NCBI GenBank assembly: GCA_963724625.1
Contig: CAVRVO010000026.1
Location: 1 to 64,000, forward strand
Direction of reading: 5' to 3'
Source of the DNA: DATBVX01 sp963724625
GTDB taxonomy: Bacteria > Pseudomonadota > Gammaproteobacteria > Steroidobacterales > Steroidobacteraceae
DNA length: 64,000 nucleotides
Position 1 is the stretch's first letter, and each line of letters starts with the position of its first letter. The position numbers and the translations under genes are program-made. This document shows positions 38,550-48,197 of the stretch, piece by piece. The notes beneath the pieces were generated by a model. That model saw only the letters and a list, made by a program, of their open reading frames with translations. It was not told the DNA's origin and did no database searches.

Positions 38550-40199
38550 TTGACAGAGCAACACTTTCGTCGCGTCTTTCTGGCGACACTGATGACATTA
38601 CCGCTGCTTCTCTCCGCTTGCTCCAGTGTGGTTCGCAAGCCGGAGCCTGAGGCAAGCGTGGTGGCTGCATCCGTCGCTTTGCCGGCGGACTACCAGGCGC
38701 CTGTAGACCCCAGATTTGCTCCGCAGCCCGAGGTGCCGGCAATTGAAGCCGTGGCTGCGGACAGCGCTGCCGAGCAGCAGCAGCGTGCGGTGGAATACGC
38801 TGACCTATTCGATCGCATTCGGAGCGGTTTCGCCCTGCCTGACGAGTCAGAGTTGGCCATCGATGTGCAGATGGCTTGGTACGTGAACCATCCCGATTAC
38901 ATGGAACGTACGTTTACGCGCGGCCAGCGTTACCTGTACCACATCGTCTCCGAGCTCGAGGCACGCCACATGCCGCTCGAGCTCGCGCTCTTGCCGGTTG
39001 TGGAGAGTGCCTTCGAGCCTTTCGGTTACTCGCGGGCACGCGCCGCGGGCCTGTGGCAGTTCATTCCTGCAACGGGCGTGCGTTTCGGACTCAAGCAGAA
39101 CTGGTGGTATGACGGTCGTCGCGACCTGGTCGAATCCACCCGCGCTGCGCTCGACTACCTGCAGTACCTCAACACCGAATTCAACGGCGATTGGCTGCTT
39201 GCGATCGCGGCATACAACTCCGGCGAGCTCAACGTGCATCGGGCGGTCCAGGAAAACCTGAAACACAAACGGCCGACCGATTTCTGGCATCTCAATCTGC
39301 CGAAGGAGACGCGCGCATATGTGCCGAAGCTCCTCGCCATGCGGCGCATCGTCGCGGATCCGGGTGCAGTAGGGCTCGAGTTCTCCACCATCCCGAACGA
39401 GCCGTACTTCGCGCGTGTGGAAACCGGCGGACAGATCGACCTGAAGCTCGCGGCAGAAATCGCGGGTGTCGAGACTGAAGAACTCGCATACCTCAACCCG
39501 GCTTTCAATCGCTGGGCCACCGACCCTGACGGCCCGCACTTCCTGCTGCTCCCGGTTGAGACCAGTGAAGGATTTCGCGATGCCCTGGCGCAGGTGCCTA
39601 CGCGGGACCGCGTGCCTTACGCCAGCTACGACGTCCGGGCAGGGGAAAACCTGACTGCATTTGCCAAGCGCTGCGGCACGACGGTCACCGTGGTGCGTGA
39701 GATCAACAACCTTCAGGGCACACGACTCAAGTCCGGCGAGACATTGCTCGTCCCCGCAAGCGGCGGCGCGCTGCATCCGAAGATCGCGCTGGCAGCCGCT
39801 CGTGTGGACGGCCGCGCACCCGCCACCCGCGGCACCTTCCATGTCGTCCGTCGGGGCGAGTCTTTGTGGAGCATCGCACGCAGCAATGGCATCAACGTAA
39901 ATACGCTGGCGAGCATCAATGGCATGGCGCCAGGTGACACTCTTTCTGCCGGAAAGAAACTGCGCCTTCGCGGCAGTAGCACTAGCAGCAGCAGCAATTC
40001 ATCCGGTGCGACAGTGCTGGCCGCCATGGGCGAAGCGATGACCTACACCGTGCGTCGGGGTGACACCCTTTACGATATTGCGCGTCGCTTCAGCGTGTCG
40101 ATCGCTCAGCTTCTCAACTGGAACGGTCTCAGTAAGCAAGACGCGCTGATGCCCGGCCAGCGGCTCGTGATGTACGTCAGCGGCCGCGCTAAGGGGTGA
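38550..40199 (+). CDS. mltD: Membrane-bound lytic murein transglycosylase D with LysM domains
   Basis: Lipoprotein that cleaves peptidoglycan, 549 residues. The start is TTG 38550 (no better in-frame start with an n-region); the lipobox is LLSAC near residue 24. The SLT domain has the catalytic Glu in LLPVVESAFEP (about residue 150) and AAGLWQFIPATG. Three LysM domains follow (about 355-400, 428-472, 490-535), with VRRGESLWSIA and VRRGDTLYDIA; a Ser-rich linker precedes the last. It lies 14 bases after gloB, the order seen in many gammaproteobacteria. Confidence 0.9.
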   Translation: MTEQHFRRVFLATLMTLPLLLSACSSVVRKPEPEASVVAASVALPADYQAPVDPRFAPQPEVPAIEAVAADSAAEQQQRAVEYADLFDRIRSGFALPDESELAIDVQMAWYVNHPDYMERTFTRGQRYLYHIVSELEARHMPLELALLPVVESAFEPFGYSRARAAGLWQFIPATGVRFGLKQNWWYDGRRDLVESTRAALDYLQYLNTEFNGDWLLAIAAYNSGELNVHRAVQENLKHKRPTDFWHLNLPKETRAYVPKLLAMRRIVADPGAVGLEFSTIPNEPYFARVETGGQIDLKLAAEIAGVETEELAYLNPAFNRWATDPDGPHFLLLPVETSEGFRDALAQVPTRDRVPYASYDVRAGENLTAFAKRCGTTVTVVREINNLQGTRLKSGETLLVPASGGALHPKIALAAARVDGRAPATRGTFHVVRRGESLWSIARSNGINVNTLASINGMAPGDTLSAGKKLRLRGSSTSSSSNSSGATVLAAMGEAMTYTVRRGDTLYDIARRFSVSIAQLLNWNGLSKQDALMPGQRLVMYVSGRAKG

Positions 40200-40215
40200 G
40201 CTCGGTGCCTTCTAT

Positions 40216-40241
40216 CGCCCCGCACACGGATGTACGGGGCG
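40216..40241 (+). terminator. Hairpin after mltD
   Basis: CGCCCCG and CGGGGCG form a 7-base GC stem; inside it ACA pairs with TGT around a CGGA loop. It begins 17 bases after the mltD stop. There is no T tract, so it may be a processing or Rho-assisted end rather than a classical terminator. Confidence 0.45.
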
Positions 40242-40287
40242 GACGGACCACAGGGATGTAATCGCACAGCATCCCAAGCCGCTCGGC

Positions 40288-40293
40288 TACAAT
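40288..40293 (+). promoter_or_regulatory. Possible -10 element for fabI
   Basis: TACAAT, 31 bases upstream of the fabI ATG and downstream of the mltD hairpin. No clear -35 box was found at the expected distance, so the call is tentative. Confidence 0.35.
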
Positions 40294-40324
40294 CCCTCGC
40301 ATCCCCACATTGGGAGCCCTCATC

Positions 40325-41122
40325 ATGGGATTCCTTGCCGGCAAACGGGCTCTGATTGTTGGACTCGCCACCGAGCGCTCAATCGCGCACGGCATTGCTC
40401 AGGCCATGCATCGCGAAGGCGCGGAGCTGGCGTTCACGTATCTCGAGCGACTCAAGGACCGAGTGGTGGGCCTTGCCGGTGAGCTCGGTTCGAAGCTCAC
40501 GATGCCCATGAATGTGGAGTCCGACGACGAGATCAGCCGCGCGTTCGCTGACCTCAAGCGCCACTGGGACAGCACCGACATCATCGTGCACTCCGTCGCT
40601 TTCGCTCCTCGCGAAGCACTAGCCGGGGGGTTCGTCGACAGCACTTCGCGCGACTCGTTTCGCATCGCGCACGAGATTTCGAGCTACAGCCTGACTGCCC
40701 TGGCGCGCGAAGGGCGCTCCTTGATGGCAGGGCGAAATGGCGCGCTGCTCACCTTGAGCTATCTGGGCGCGGTGCGCTCCATACCCGCGTACAACGTCAT
40801 GGGGCTGGCTAAGGCCAGCCTCGAGGCCAACGTGCGTTTTCTGGCGGCGGACCTCGGTCCGGCAGGAATCAGGGTGAATGGCATTTCGGCCGGCCCAATC
40901 AAGACGCTGTCGGCCGCGGGAATCGCCGGGTTTCGCAAGATGCTGGCGCACGTCGCGCACACTGCGCCATTGCGCCGGAATGTAACGCTCGAAGACGTCG
41001 GCAACGCCGCGGCCTTCCTATGCTCGGATCTCGCGGCCGGCATCACCGGCGAGATCCTGTATGTCGACGCGGGCTACAACACCGTCGGGATGAGCTTCGG
41101 CGAAGAATCCGCGAGCGACTGA
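40325..41122 (+). CDS. fabI: Enoyl-[acyl-carrier-protein] reductase (NADH)
   Basis: Last reductive step of fatty-acid elongation. The ATG at 40325 has GGGAG eight bases upstream and gives 265 residues (E. coli FabI 262). The FabI nucleotide motif GLATERSIAHGIA replaces the classical SDR Gly motif. The catalytic Tyr and Lys are in YNVMGLAKAS. VNGISAGPIKTLSAAGI is the flexible substrate loop. This enzyme is the triclosan/isoniazid-type target; no variant can be judged from sequence alone. Confidence 0.94.
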   Translation: MGFLAGKRALIVGLATERSIAHGIAQAMHREGAELAFTYLERLKDRVVGLAGELGSKLTMPMNVESDDEISRAFADLKRHWDSTDIIVHSVAFAPREALAGGFVDSTSRDSFRIAHEISSYSLTALAREGRSLMAGRNGALLTLSYLGAVRSIPAYNVMGLAKASLEANVRFLAADLGPAGIRVNGISAGPIKTLSAAGIAGFRKMLAHVAHTAPLRRNVTLEDVGNAAAFLCSDLAAGITGEILYVDAGYNTVGMSFGEESASD

Positions 41123-41131
41123 TCAGAGGTG

Positions 41132-42430
41132 TCACCTCCTGAACGGTGTCAGAGGAATCCCCTCCTCTCCTTCCAGGCGCGCCACGATCACCGCGCAACA
41201 TGAGTCGGCAAAGACGTTCACCGCCGTGCGGCACATATCGAGGATGCGGTCGAACACGAGCAGCACCCCGATCGCTTCCGCCGGCAGCCCCACCGCTGTC
41301 AGGATCACGGTGATCGCCACCAGCGATGAGGCCGGAATCCCGGCAATGCCCATCGAGGTGACGAGGGCCAGCACCGCGATCGTGAACTGGTGACCGAAGG
41401 TCAGGTGCAGCCCGTATGCCTGGGCGATGAACATCGCCGCGGCACATTCGTAGAGCGCAGTTCCGGCATGATTGAGTGAGGCGCCCAGCGGCATGACGAA
41501 CCCGGTGACGCGGTTCGACACGCCGACCCGACGCTCGGTGCAATCGATGCTCATCGCAAGCGTTGCAGAGGAAGATGCGGTGGAGAATGCCGTGAGGAGT
41601 GCCGGCGCCATGGCCGGGAACATTGGCCACGGATTGGCTCGCCCGGCGAAGCGCACCAGCGCAGGCAGCAGCACGAGGAAGTAGATTGCGAGCCCGGCGA
41701 GCACGGTCCCGCTGAAAACCAGCAGCGGACCCGCGGCGCCAAAGCCGGTTTTCGCAACCACGCGCGCCGCGAGACCGAATACACCGATCGGCGCGAGGCG
41801 CATGACGAACTCGGTCATGCGCATCATCACCTGGAACACGCCGTGAAAGAACCCGAGCACCGGCTTTGCGTACTGGGACTCCACGCGCGTGATGAAAAAC
41901 CCGAACAGGATGCTGAAGAACACGAGGCCCAGCAGCTTGTTGTTGAGCGCCGCCTCGATGACGTTGGGCGGAAAAATGCCCAGCAGGATGTCAACCAGCT
42001 TGCCGCTGCCCGAGCCCACGGTGCCGGAGACGTCCTGCTCGGACGCCGCAAGGGCGAGCAGTTCGCGGGCTGGGACGCCATCGACGATCCCCGGCCGGAC
42101 GATGTTCAACAAAGTGAGGGCCACGAGCACCGCGATCAGTGTCGTGAGGACATAGAAAAGAAGCGTCTTGCTGCCGAGGCGCCCGAGGTCACGCGCCGAG
42201 CCGATGCCTGCCACGCCACTGATCACCGAGGAGACGATCAACGGCACGACCAGCATCTTCAGCGCGTTAACGAACAGGCTGCCGAGGAAGTCGTAGATCG
42301 AGATCAGCGAGACCCCGAAAATCGAGCCCTCTGGTCCAGTCAGGTAGCCAGCGAGCGCACCGATCGCGATGGCGATCAGAATCTGCCAATGGAGCGGGAT
42401 CCTAAAAATCAGGTTCGTATTCATGTCCAA
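41132..42430 (-). CDS. Dicarboxylate/amino acid:cation symporter (DAACS family)
   Basis: Inner-membrane secondary transporter of 432 residues. It has eight predicted helices and two re-entrant loops, with the family serine-rich motif SSSATLAMSIDC (hairpin 1), PLGASLNHAGTALYE (NMDGT-like region, here LNHAG) and the late AGIPASSLVAIT. DctA, GltP and GltT belong here. The NMDGT triplet is altered to NHAGT, so cation or substrate preference may differ. It converges on fabI with 9 bases between stops. Confidence 0.87.
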   Translation of the reverse strand: MDMNTNLIFRIPLHWQILIAIAIGALAGYLTGPEGSIFGVSLISIYDFLGSLFVNALKMLVVPLIVSSVISGVAGIGSARDLGRLGSKTLLFYVLTTLIAVLVALTLLNIVRPGIVDGVPARELLALAASEQDVSGTVGSGSGKLVDILLGIFPPNVIEAALNNKLLGLVFFSILFGFFITRVESQYAKPVLGFFHGVFQVMMRMTEFVMRLAPIGVFGLAARVVAKTGFGAAGPLLVFSGTVLAGLAIYFLVLLPALVRFAGRANPWPMFPAMAPALLTAFSTASSSATLAMSIDCTERRVGVSNRVTGFVMPLGASLNHAGTALYECAAAMFIAQAYGLHLTFGHQFTIAVLALVTSMGIAGIPASSLVAITVILTAVGLPAEAIGVLLVFDRILDMCRTAVNVFADSCCAVIVARLEGEEGIPLTPFRR

Positions 42431-42481
42431 GCGCCGCAGCTGTGGAATCGTGCGAGCAGCTAACTGAAAAGTAACGCCCGC

Positions 42482-44398
42482 CTACTCGAAGATCTTCGTG
42501 TTCTTCGTGACCTTGGATTCAGCGCGCAATGCCTGCATGTAGCTCGTGACTTCGCGCGTGCCGACCCGTGCGTTCAAACCGCGTTCCCGGTTCTGCTGAT
42601 CCTGTGCGGCCTCAACGGAGGCGTCCTGTCGCACGCCCGAAAACGCGAGCAGTGCCGCATCGCCGTTGCCGAGTGGCACCGACTGATAGCGCGCGCCCGA
42701 CTCCGGCGCAGGTGTGGCGAAGAGTGCGTTGCGCAGCTCGATCGGGAGCGTGGTATCAGTGCGGCCGAGGTATTTCGGCCCTTCTGCCTTGAGCTTGCGC
42801 TGAGTGGCAACCTCATTCCAGGTCATGGCTCCGGCGCGCAGCTTCTCGGCAAGTTCCGCCGCCATTCGCCGAGCACTGGCGCTCGCTCCCTCCCGAATCA
42901 ATTGCTCCACGATCTGCGCACGCACGTCCGCAAGCGGCTTCTGTTGGGGCTCGACTCGCGACACTACGTGCAACACTACGATATCGCCCGGGCCCAATTC
43001 GACAGGCTTGCTGTTCTGTCCGTTGAGCACCTCGTTGTTGTCGAAGATCGCCGCGATCAATTCGTCGCGGCGCCCGAGCGGAGCGCCGCCCTCACGCGTA
43101 AACGCGGCGATTTCCTGCACGGGCAACGACACTTCCTTACCGACCGCATCAATATCGTCGATATGCTCAAAAGCCTTGTCTGCGAGCTGCTCCTGGCGTT
43201 CACCGAATACCTTCTCGGCTTCCTGCTTGCGGTACTCGGCTTCGAGCTCGGCACGTACGTCCTGGAGCGCCTTCTGCTTGGCCGGCTGGATCTCGTCGAG
43301 ACGGAGGATGTGATACCCGAACTGGGTGCGTACCGGACCTCGCACCTCGCCCGGTTTCATGCTGAAGAGCGCGTCCGCAAATGGCCCAACGAAAAAACTG
43401 CGCTCCGCCCACCCGAGATCGCCGCCCTGCGCCGCGGAACCGGCATCCTGCGACAGCTCGCGGGCCAGCTTGGCGAAATCGCCGCCGGAATTCACCTTGG
43501 CCAGGATGTCCTCGGCTTTCTTGCGTGCCGCCGCATCTTCAGCATCGCTACTCACCTGGACCAGGATGTGCCGACCGCGCCGCCTCTCCACCTCGACGTA
43601 ACGATCCTTGACGCTCTCATAGTAAGTCGCGAGCGCTTCGTCGCTGACTTTCACCTGCGCGGCGATGTCGTCCACTTTCAGCTCGATGTACTTGAGCGCG
43701 ACGGTATCGGGCGTCATGAAATTCGATTTGTTCTTTTCGTAGTGGGCATTGACGGCGGCATCGTCGGGCACCGAGCCGGCGGCGAAATCGGCGGACGGAA
43801 TCAGCATCCAGCTCGCTTCGCGCTGCTCGCGCTCCAACGCCCGAGCCCGATTCAGCTCTGCCGGAGTGACGAACGCAGAAACGGCGAGGCCATTCTGCAG
43901 CTGGGAAATCTGCAGGCTGCGGCGCTGATCGGCTTCGAACGCGGCCGGTGAGATGCCCTGCGCCTGGAGCAAGCGCATCGCGACTTCTTGAGAGAACTTG
44001 CCATCGATCTGGAACTGCGGGATTTCCTCGAAGGATTTCATCACTTGCTGATCGCTGACGCGATAACCGAGCTGCGTGACATGCTGCATCATGAGCTCGT
44101 TGCGGACGAACGCCTCGAGCAGGTTCTCCTGAATCTCGCTGCGCATTTCTGGCGGGACATCCTTGCGGAGCTGCTGCTGGTATTGCGCCAACTGGTTCTG
44201 GTAGGCGCGCCGAACCTCCTCAGCGGAAATCTTCGGAGAGGGTTTCCACCACGGCCAGTCACTGCTCGCGACCTTCGCGGCATAGCTCGCAGCGCCGAAG
44301 CCGACGTTGATGCCCCAGAAAATGAACGGCACTCCGATGAGGCCGATCACAATGGCCGCGATCCAACCGGTGATCTTGTCGTGAATCTTCTGCAGCAT
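42482..44398 (-). CDS. ppiD: Periplasmic folding chaperone PpiD (SurA-N / PpiC domains)
   Basis: Membrane-anchored periplasmic chaperone, 638 residues (E. coli 623). One N-terminal helix (IAAIVIGLIGVPFIFWGINV, residues 15-34) is followed by a SurA-like N domain and a parvulin domain around residues 265-365 (GRHILVQV, GGDLGWAERSF, QFGYHILRL). It assists proteins leaving the Sec translocon. Upstream 44399-44529 holds nothing I can support beyond a possible promoter. Confidence 0.92.
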   Translation of the reverse strand: MLQKIHDKITGWIAAIVIGLIGVPFIFWGINVGFGAASYAAKVASSDWPWWKPSPKISAEEVRRAYQNQLAQYQQQLRKDVPPEMRSEIQENLLEAFVRNELMMQHVTQLGYRVSDQQVMKSFEEIPQFQIDGKFSQEVAMRLLQAQGISPAAFEADQRRSLQISQLQNGLAVSAFVTPAELNRARALEREQREASWMLIPSADFAAGSVPDDAAVNAHYEKNKSNFMTPDTVALKYIELKVDDIAAQVKVSDEALATYYESVKDRYVEVERRRGRHILVQVSSDAEDAAARKKAEDILAKVNSGGDFAKLARELSQDAGSAAQGGDLGWAERSFFVGPFADALFSMKPGEVRGPVRTQFGYHILRLDEIQPAKQKALQDVRAELEAEYRKQEAEKVFGERQEQLADKAFEHIDDIDAVGKEVSLPVQEIAAFTREGGAPLGRRDELIAAIFDNNEVLNGQNSKPVELGPGDIVVLHVVSRVEPQQKPLADVRAQIVEQLIREGASASARRMAAELAEKLRAGAMTWNEVATQRKLKAEGPKYLGRTDTTLPIELRNALFATPAPESGARYQSVPLGNGDAALLAFSGVRQDASVEAAQDQQNRERGLNARVGTREVTSYMQALRAESKVTKNTKIFE

Positions 44399-44529
44399 GC
44401 CCCAGACCTCCGATTTCAGCGGCCGCGAATCCTACCACAGAGGCCGGAAAGGCAGCCCGGTGGCGCGATCCATCTGCCTGCGAACCACCGTCGACTCGGG
44501 CTGCGTTTGTCTGTGGATCAACCCGCGCC

Positions 44530-45273
44530 TCAGCCGCGCGACATGACGATTTCGTTGGAGCCGGGAGGGGGGCGTGGCACGAGCGCATCCTGACGGAGTG
44601 CGATGCGTGCCAGATCATCGGGGGCGCCAAGTCGTTTCAGGAGTTTGTGCACTCTGGCCAGCGCAGCCCTGCGGGAGACAACAGCGACGACCGTAAGCCC
44701 GATCAACTGCAGGTCCAGCGTGAGCCGGCCGTTGTCGACATAGAAGAGAGCGAGCCGGCTCTTCCACGGCCGGATCAGCTGGTTGTAGGCGAGATCCGGG
44801 TCGCGCTCGTCCCTCAATATTTCGCCTTCGTCCGCAAACACGATCGACGCGAAGTCAGTGACGCCGGGGCGTACGGTCAGGAGGCGTCTTTCCTCGGTCG
44901 TGTAGAGGTCGGCATCGCGCTTTACCTGCGGACGCGGGCCGACCAGGCTCATCTGACCCCAGAGCACGTTCCACAGCTGAGTCAGTTCATCCAGCTTGTA
45001 GGCGCGTATGAACCTGCCCACGGGCGTGATGCGTGGGTCGTTCGTTCCCGTTGAGTCCACGCCCGTCTTGTCCGCTTTGACCAGCATCGAACGCAGCTTC
45101 ACCATCCTGAACATTCCCCCTCCTCTCGCCACGCGCGGCCCGAGATAGAAGGGCGACTTGAAATCCTGCAACCAGACGGCCAGCGCAACCGGAACGATGA
45201 CGACAGATGAAACAGTGAGACCGATCAAAGCCACGAGAACGTCAAGAGTGCGCTTGAGCATCGTATTCCTCAT
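44530..45273 (-). CDS. Polyprenyl-phosphate sugar-1-phosphate transferase (priming enzyme)
   Basis: Starts polysaccharide repeat-unit assembly by moving a sugar phosphate from a nucleotide sugar to undecaprenyl phosphate. The 247 residues have a single N-terminal membrane segment (about 10-33), FRMVKLRSMLVKAD, and the catalytic KLDELTQLWNVL and MSLVGPRPQV motifs of the PglC/WcaJ core. The C-terminal 70 residues extend past the usual PglC-type core and have no clear match. It is the last gene of the right half of the locus. It overlaps the transketolase C subunit by four bases. Confidence 0.9.
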   Translation of the reverse strand: MRNTMLKRTLDVLVALIGLTVSSVVIVPVALAVWLQDFKSPFYLGPRVARGGGMFRMVKLRSMLVKADKTGVDSTGTNDPRITPVGRFIRAYKLDELTQLWNVLWGQMSLVGPRPQVKRDADLYTTEERRLLTVRPGVTDFASIVFADEGEILRDERDPDLAYNQLIRPWKSRLALFYVDNGRLTLDLQLIGLTVVAVVSRRAALARVHKLLKRLGAPDDLARIALRQDALVPRPPPGSNEIVMSRG

Positions 45274-46199
45274 TGCCTCCTCAACATCTTGAGCGCACTC
45301 GCCACCACGCCGCTTTTGTCCAGCCCGTACAGCGTGCGCAGATAGCCCTGACTTCCCACAGCGGCCGAGAATCCTGCCCGCAGGCCAACCCGCAGAAATG
45401 CGCGTGGAATCACTCCCCGTTCGAGCAGAGATTCCGCCACCGCGCCGCCGAGCCCTCCCTCGACCGTGTGTTCTTCCAAGCTCATTATGCCGCCGGTTTC
45501 ACGCGCCGCCGCTTCGATCGCGCGAGTATCCAGGGGTCTCGCGGTGTGCATGCTCAGAATTCGCACTTCGACGCCGTGGAGTCCGGCGAGCTCCTCGGCG
45601 GCCTGCAGCGCGACTTCGAGAATGCCGCCGGTCGCGGCGATCGTGAGATCACCTCCCTGGCGAACCAGCCGGGCCACACCGATCTTGAAGACCTCCTGTT
45701 CCCGGTGAGTCGGTGGGGCTTTGGACTTGTCCAGGCGCAGGTAGCAGGTCCCCGGCGTCGCTACGAGCGCGCGAGTCGCCTGCTGCACCTCCCATTCGTC
45801 GGCCGGGCTCACCACCGTGAGCCCCGGCAGAGAACGCAGGATCGTGATGTCCTCCGTCGCATGATGCGAAAATCCGAGTTGCCCGTAGCTGAACCCGCTG
45901 CCGATCGAGACCACCTTGACGTTTGCATCGTGATAGGCCGCATCGTTACGAATCTGCTCGAGGCAGCGCAGGCTGGGGAAATTCGCGATCGAGTACGTGA
46001 ACACGATGCGACCCTCAAGCGCCATGCCGGTCGCAATGCCCGTCATGTTCTGCTCGGCGACGCCGGCATTGAGGAACTGTCTCGGATAGCGGCGTGCGAA
46101 GTCGTCGAACACTCCGAACCCCAGGTCGGCGGTGATCAGGAAGACGCGCTGATCCGTCGCGGCCAGCTCCATGAGCTCTCGTATGAACGCGTTGCGCAT
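45270..46199 (-). CDS. Transketolase-like, C-terminal subunit (split transketolase)
   Basis: TPP-dependent enzyme half of 309 residues, carrying the pyrimidine-binding (FLNAGVAEQNMTGIATGMAL, with the TPP-activating Glu) and transketolase C domains. It starts at ATG 46199, overlapping the stop of the N subunit by one base (TGATG). Split transketolases occur in secondary metabolism and in some central pathways. Here the pair sits between a priming sugar transferase and a DegT aminotransferase, so it probably transfers a two-carbon unit for an unusual sugar; that is inference. Confidence 0.85.
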   Translation of the reverse strand: MRNAFIRELMELAATDQRVFLITADLGFGVFDDFARRYPRQFLNAGVAEQNMTGIATGMALEGRIVFTYSIANFPSLRCLEQIRNDAAYHDANVKVVSIGSGFSYGQLGFSHHATEDITILRSLPGLTVVSPADEWEVQQATRALVATPGTCYLRLDKSKAPPTHREQEVFKIGVARLVRQGGDLTIAATGGILEVALQAAEELAGLHGVEVRILSMHTARPLDTRAIEAAARETGGIMSLEEHTVEGGLGGAVAESLLERGVIPRAFLRVGLRAGFSAAVGSQGYLRTLYGLDKSGVVASALKMLRRQ

Positions 46200-47002
46200 C
46201 AGGACCGCTCCAGTTCCCTGAGCGCCCGCTCGTACTCCTCGCCCGTTGCCGTCCGGTAATGCCACAGGACCGTGTTCTCCATGAACGACACACCCTTGCC
46301 CTTGATCGTGTGTGCAATCACGCACACCGGCCGACCGCTGCTCGACGGTGCGCTCAGCACGGTCTTCAGCGCCTGGTGGTCATGGCCGTCGACTTCCCGC
46401 ACTTCCCATCCAAAGCTGTTCCATTTGTCGGCGAACGGCTCCAACGCGATTGTTTCGGCGACGGTGCCGAGAGACTGAATCTTGTTGTAGTCGACAACTG
46501 CCAGGAGATTGCGCAGCTTGAAGTGAGCGGCAAACAGAATTGCCTCCCAGTTGGAGCCCTCGTCGCACTCGCCATCGCTGAGGAGAACGTAAACACGGTG
46601 CTGCCTGCCGTCGAGGCTCGCCCCGTACGCCATGCCAGTGCCCACCGGCAGACCATGCCCCAGTGAGCCGGTGGAGAATTCCACGCCTGGAATTCCCTTG
46701 TGAGAGACGTGCCCGCTCAGATCCGAGCCGTCCTGACAGTGCGTAGCGAGCTTCTCGACCGGGAAGAAGCCCGACTCTGCCAACGCGGCATAGATTCCTG
46801 CTCCGGCGTGCCCCTTGCTCAGTATGAAGCGATCGCGCTCGGGCCATTGCGGACGCAGTGGGTCAACCCTCAGCACGCCGGCATACAGAACGGCCACCAG
46901 ATCCGCCATCGAAAAGACGGCGCCGATGTGGGCGCTCCCGCCGACACTGGTCATCCGCAAGGCATGTTTGCGGATACGTCTGGCGAGTTCCTTCGAATCC
47001 AT
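46199..47002 (-). CDS. Transketolase-like, N-terminal subunit (split transketolase)
   Basis: TPP-binding half, 267 residues. GSLGHGLPVGTGMA and the diphosphate/Mg motif SDGECDEGSNWEA to VVDYNKIQS (about residues 130-165) are intact, and KGHAGAGIYAAL is the conserved early loop. It is followed without a gap by the C subunit and preceded by three bases after the DegT gene, so all three are one translational unit. Confidence 0.88.
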   Translation of the reverse strand: MDSKELARRIRKHALRMTSVGGSAHIGAVFSMADLVAVLYAGVLRVDPLRPQWPERDRFILSKGHAGAGIYAALAESGFFPVEKLATHCQDGSDLSGHVSHKGIPGVEFSTGSLGHGLPVGTGMAYGASLDGRQHRVYVLLSDGECDEGSNWEAILFAAHFKLRNLLAVVDYNKIQSLGTVAETIALEPFADKWNSFGWEVREVDGHDHQALKTVLSAPSSSGRPVCVIAHTIKGKGVSFMENTVLWHYRTATGEEYERALRELERS

Positions 47003-47005
47003 GCG

Positions 47006-48124
47006 CTATCCCTTGGAGTGGAATTGCTCGATCACGTCGCAGATATAGCTGACATCGTCATCGGCAAGCGAAGTGTTCATGGGAAGCATGATGAAACGCG
47101 AGGTCATGAGCGTGGTCTTGGGCAAAGCCAGGCTGAATCCGAGATCTTTGAACTGGTGAACCGCACGGCCTCCCCATTGAAGCAGAGTACGCACTCCATG
47201 CTGCTCGAGGTATGCGCGCAACTCGTCGCGCCGCGTCGATTGCAGTTCGTAGTTCTGGTACGCATCGAAGTGGTCTGGATCCGCATCCGGCGCCGGCGGC
47301 AACATGAGATCCTCGATGCGCCTCAGCCTGCGGTCGTAGACGCGTGCAATTTCGCGCCGGCGCGCGATCGCCGCGTCAAAGCTCTTCAGCTTCAGGTTGA
47401 GGATCGCGGCCTGCACGTTGTCGAGGCGACAGTTCGTGCCCCAGTCGACGACGACTCCGTCCTTGTTGCGGCCATGGTCACGCCACAGCTCCATTCGTTC
47501 GGCTACCTTGTCGTCGTTGGTCACCAGAGCGCCGCCGTCTCCGAAGCAGCCGAGGGCCTTTGCGGGATAGAAGCTGAATGTTCCGGCGATGCCGAAGGTC
47601 CCGGCAAACCTGCCCTTGAACTTCGAACCCAACGCCTGCGCCGCATCCTCGACGATCGACAATCCGTGCCGATCCGCGATGCGCTGAATCGCGGCCATGT
47701 TGCAGGTGCGGCCGTTCAGATGCACCGGCAGAATCGTCCGGGTTCGCGCCGTGACCGCAGCTTCCACAGCCTGCGGATCGATGAGATGGTCATCGGCGCA
47801 TTCCACCAACACCGGTGTCGCTCCCAGTAACTTGATGGGCGAAACCGAGGCCACGAACGTGTGTGACGGAACGATGACCTCATCTCCGGGTCCGACGCCG
47901 GCGGCACGCAGGGCGAGGACTATCGCGTTGGTTCCGTCAGCCATTCCGAAGGCGTGCTTGACACTGAGGTAGCTGGCGAGGTTGCGCTCGAATTCCTTCA
48001 GGTCCTGCTGCAGGATGTAGGCGCCGCGGCTCAGCACGTCCCGCAGGACTGCCATGAGCTCATGCTCCTGAGTCGCAAACACCGCAGGGTAGTTAAAGAA
48101 GGGAATCTGTCTTCTGCTCAGCAT
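47006..48124 (-). CDS. DegT/DnrJ/EryC1/StrS aminotransferase
   Basis: PLP-dependent enzyme of 372 residues. The PLP lysine is in SFYPAKALGCFGDGG (about residue 185), the cofactor aspartate in IVEDAAQALGSK, and ADGTNAIVLAL binds the phosphate. It is clearly a different branch from the DegT gene at 21.9 kb. Coupling with the split transketolase recalls amino-sugar and aminoshikimate-type clusters, where such enzymes act together, but no AHBA-synthase-specific feature was recognised. Confidence 0.87.
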   Translation of the reverse strand: MLSRRQIPFFNYPAVFATQEHELMAVLRDVLSRGAYILQQDLKEFERNLASYLSVKHAFGMADGTNAIVLALRAAGVGPGDEVIVPSHTFVASVSPIKLLGATPVLVECADDHLIDPQAVEAAVTARTRTILPVHLNGRTCNMAAIQRIADRHGLSIVEDAAQALGSKFKGRFAGTFGIAGTFSFYPAKALGCFGDGGALVTNDDKVAERMELWRDHGRNKDGVVVDWGTNCRLDNVQAAILNLKLKSFDAAIARRREIARVYDRRLRRIEDLMLPPAPDADPDHFDAYQNYELQSTRRDELRAYLEQHGVRTLLQWGGRAVHQFKDLGFSLALPKTTLMTSRFIMLPMNTSLADDDVSYICDVIEQFHSKG

Positions 48125-48197
48125 GGCAAGTGGCCTCGACGGTTGGCGTGACTCGAGTTACAAGAACTTCATGCTGGAGCTCGGACCTGTCGCGGCA

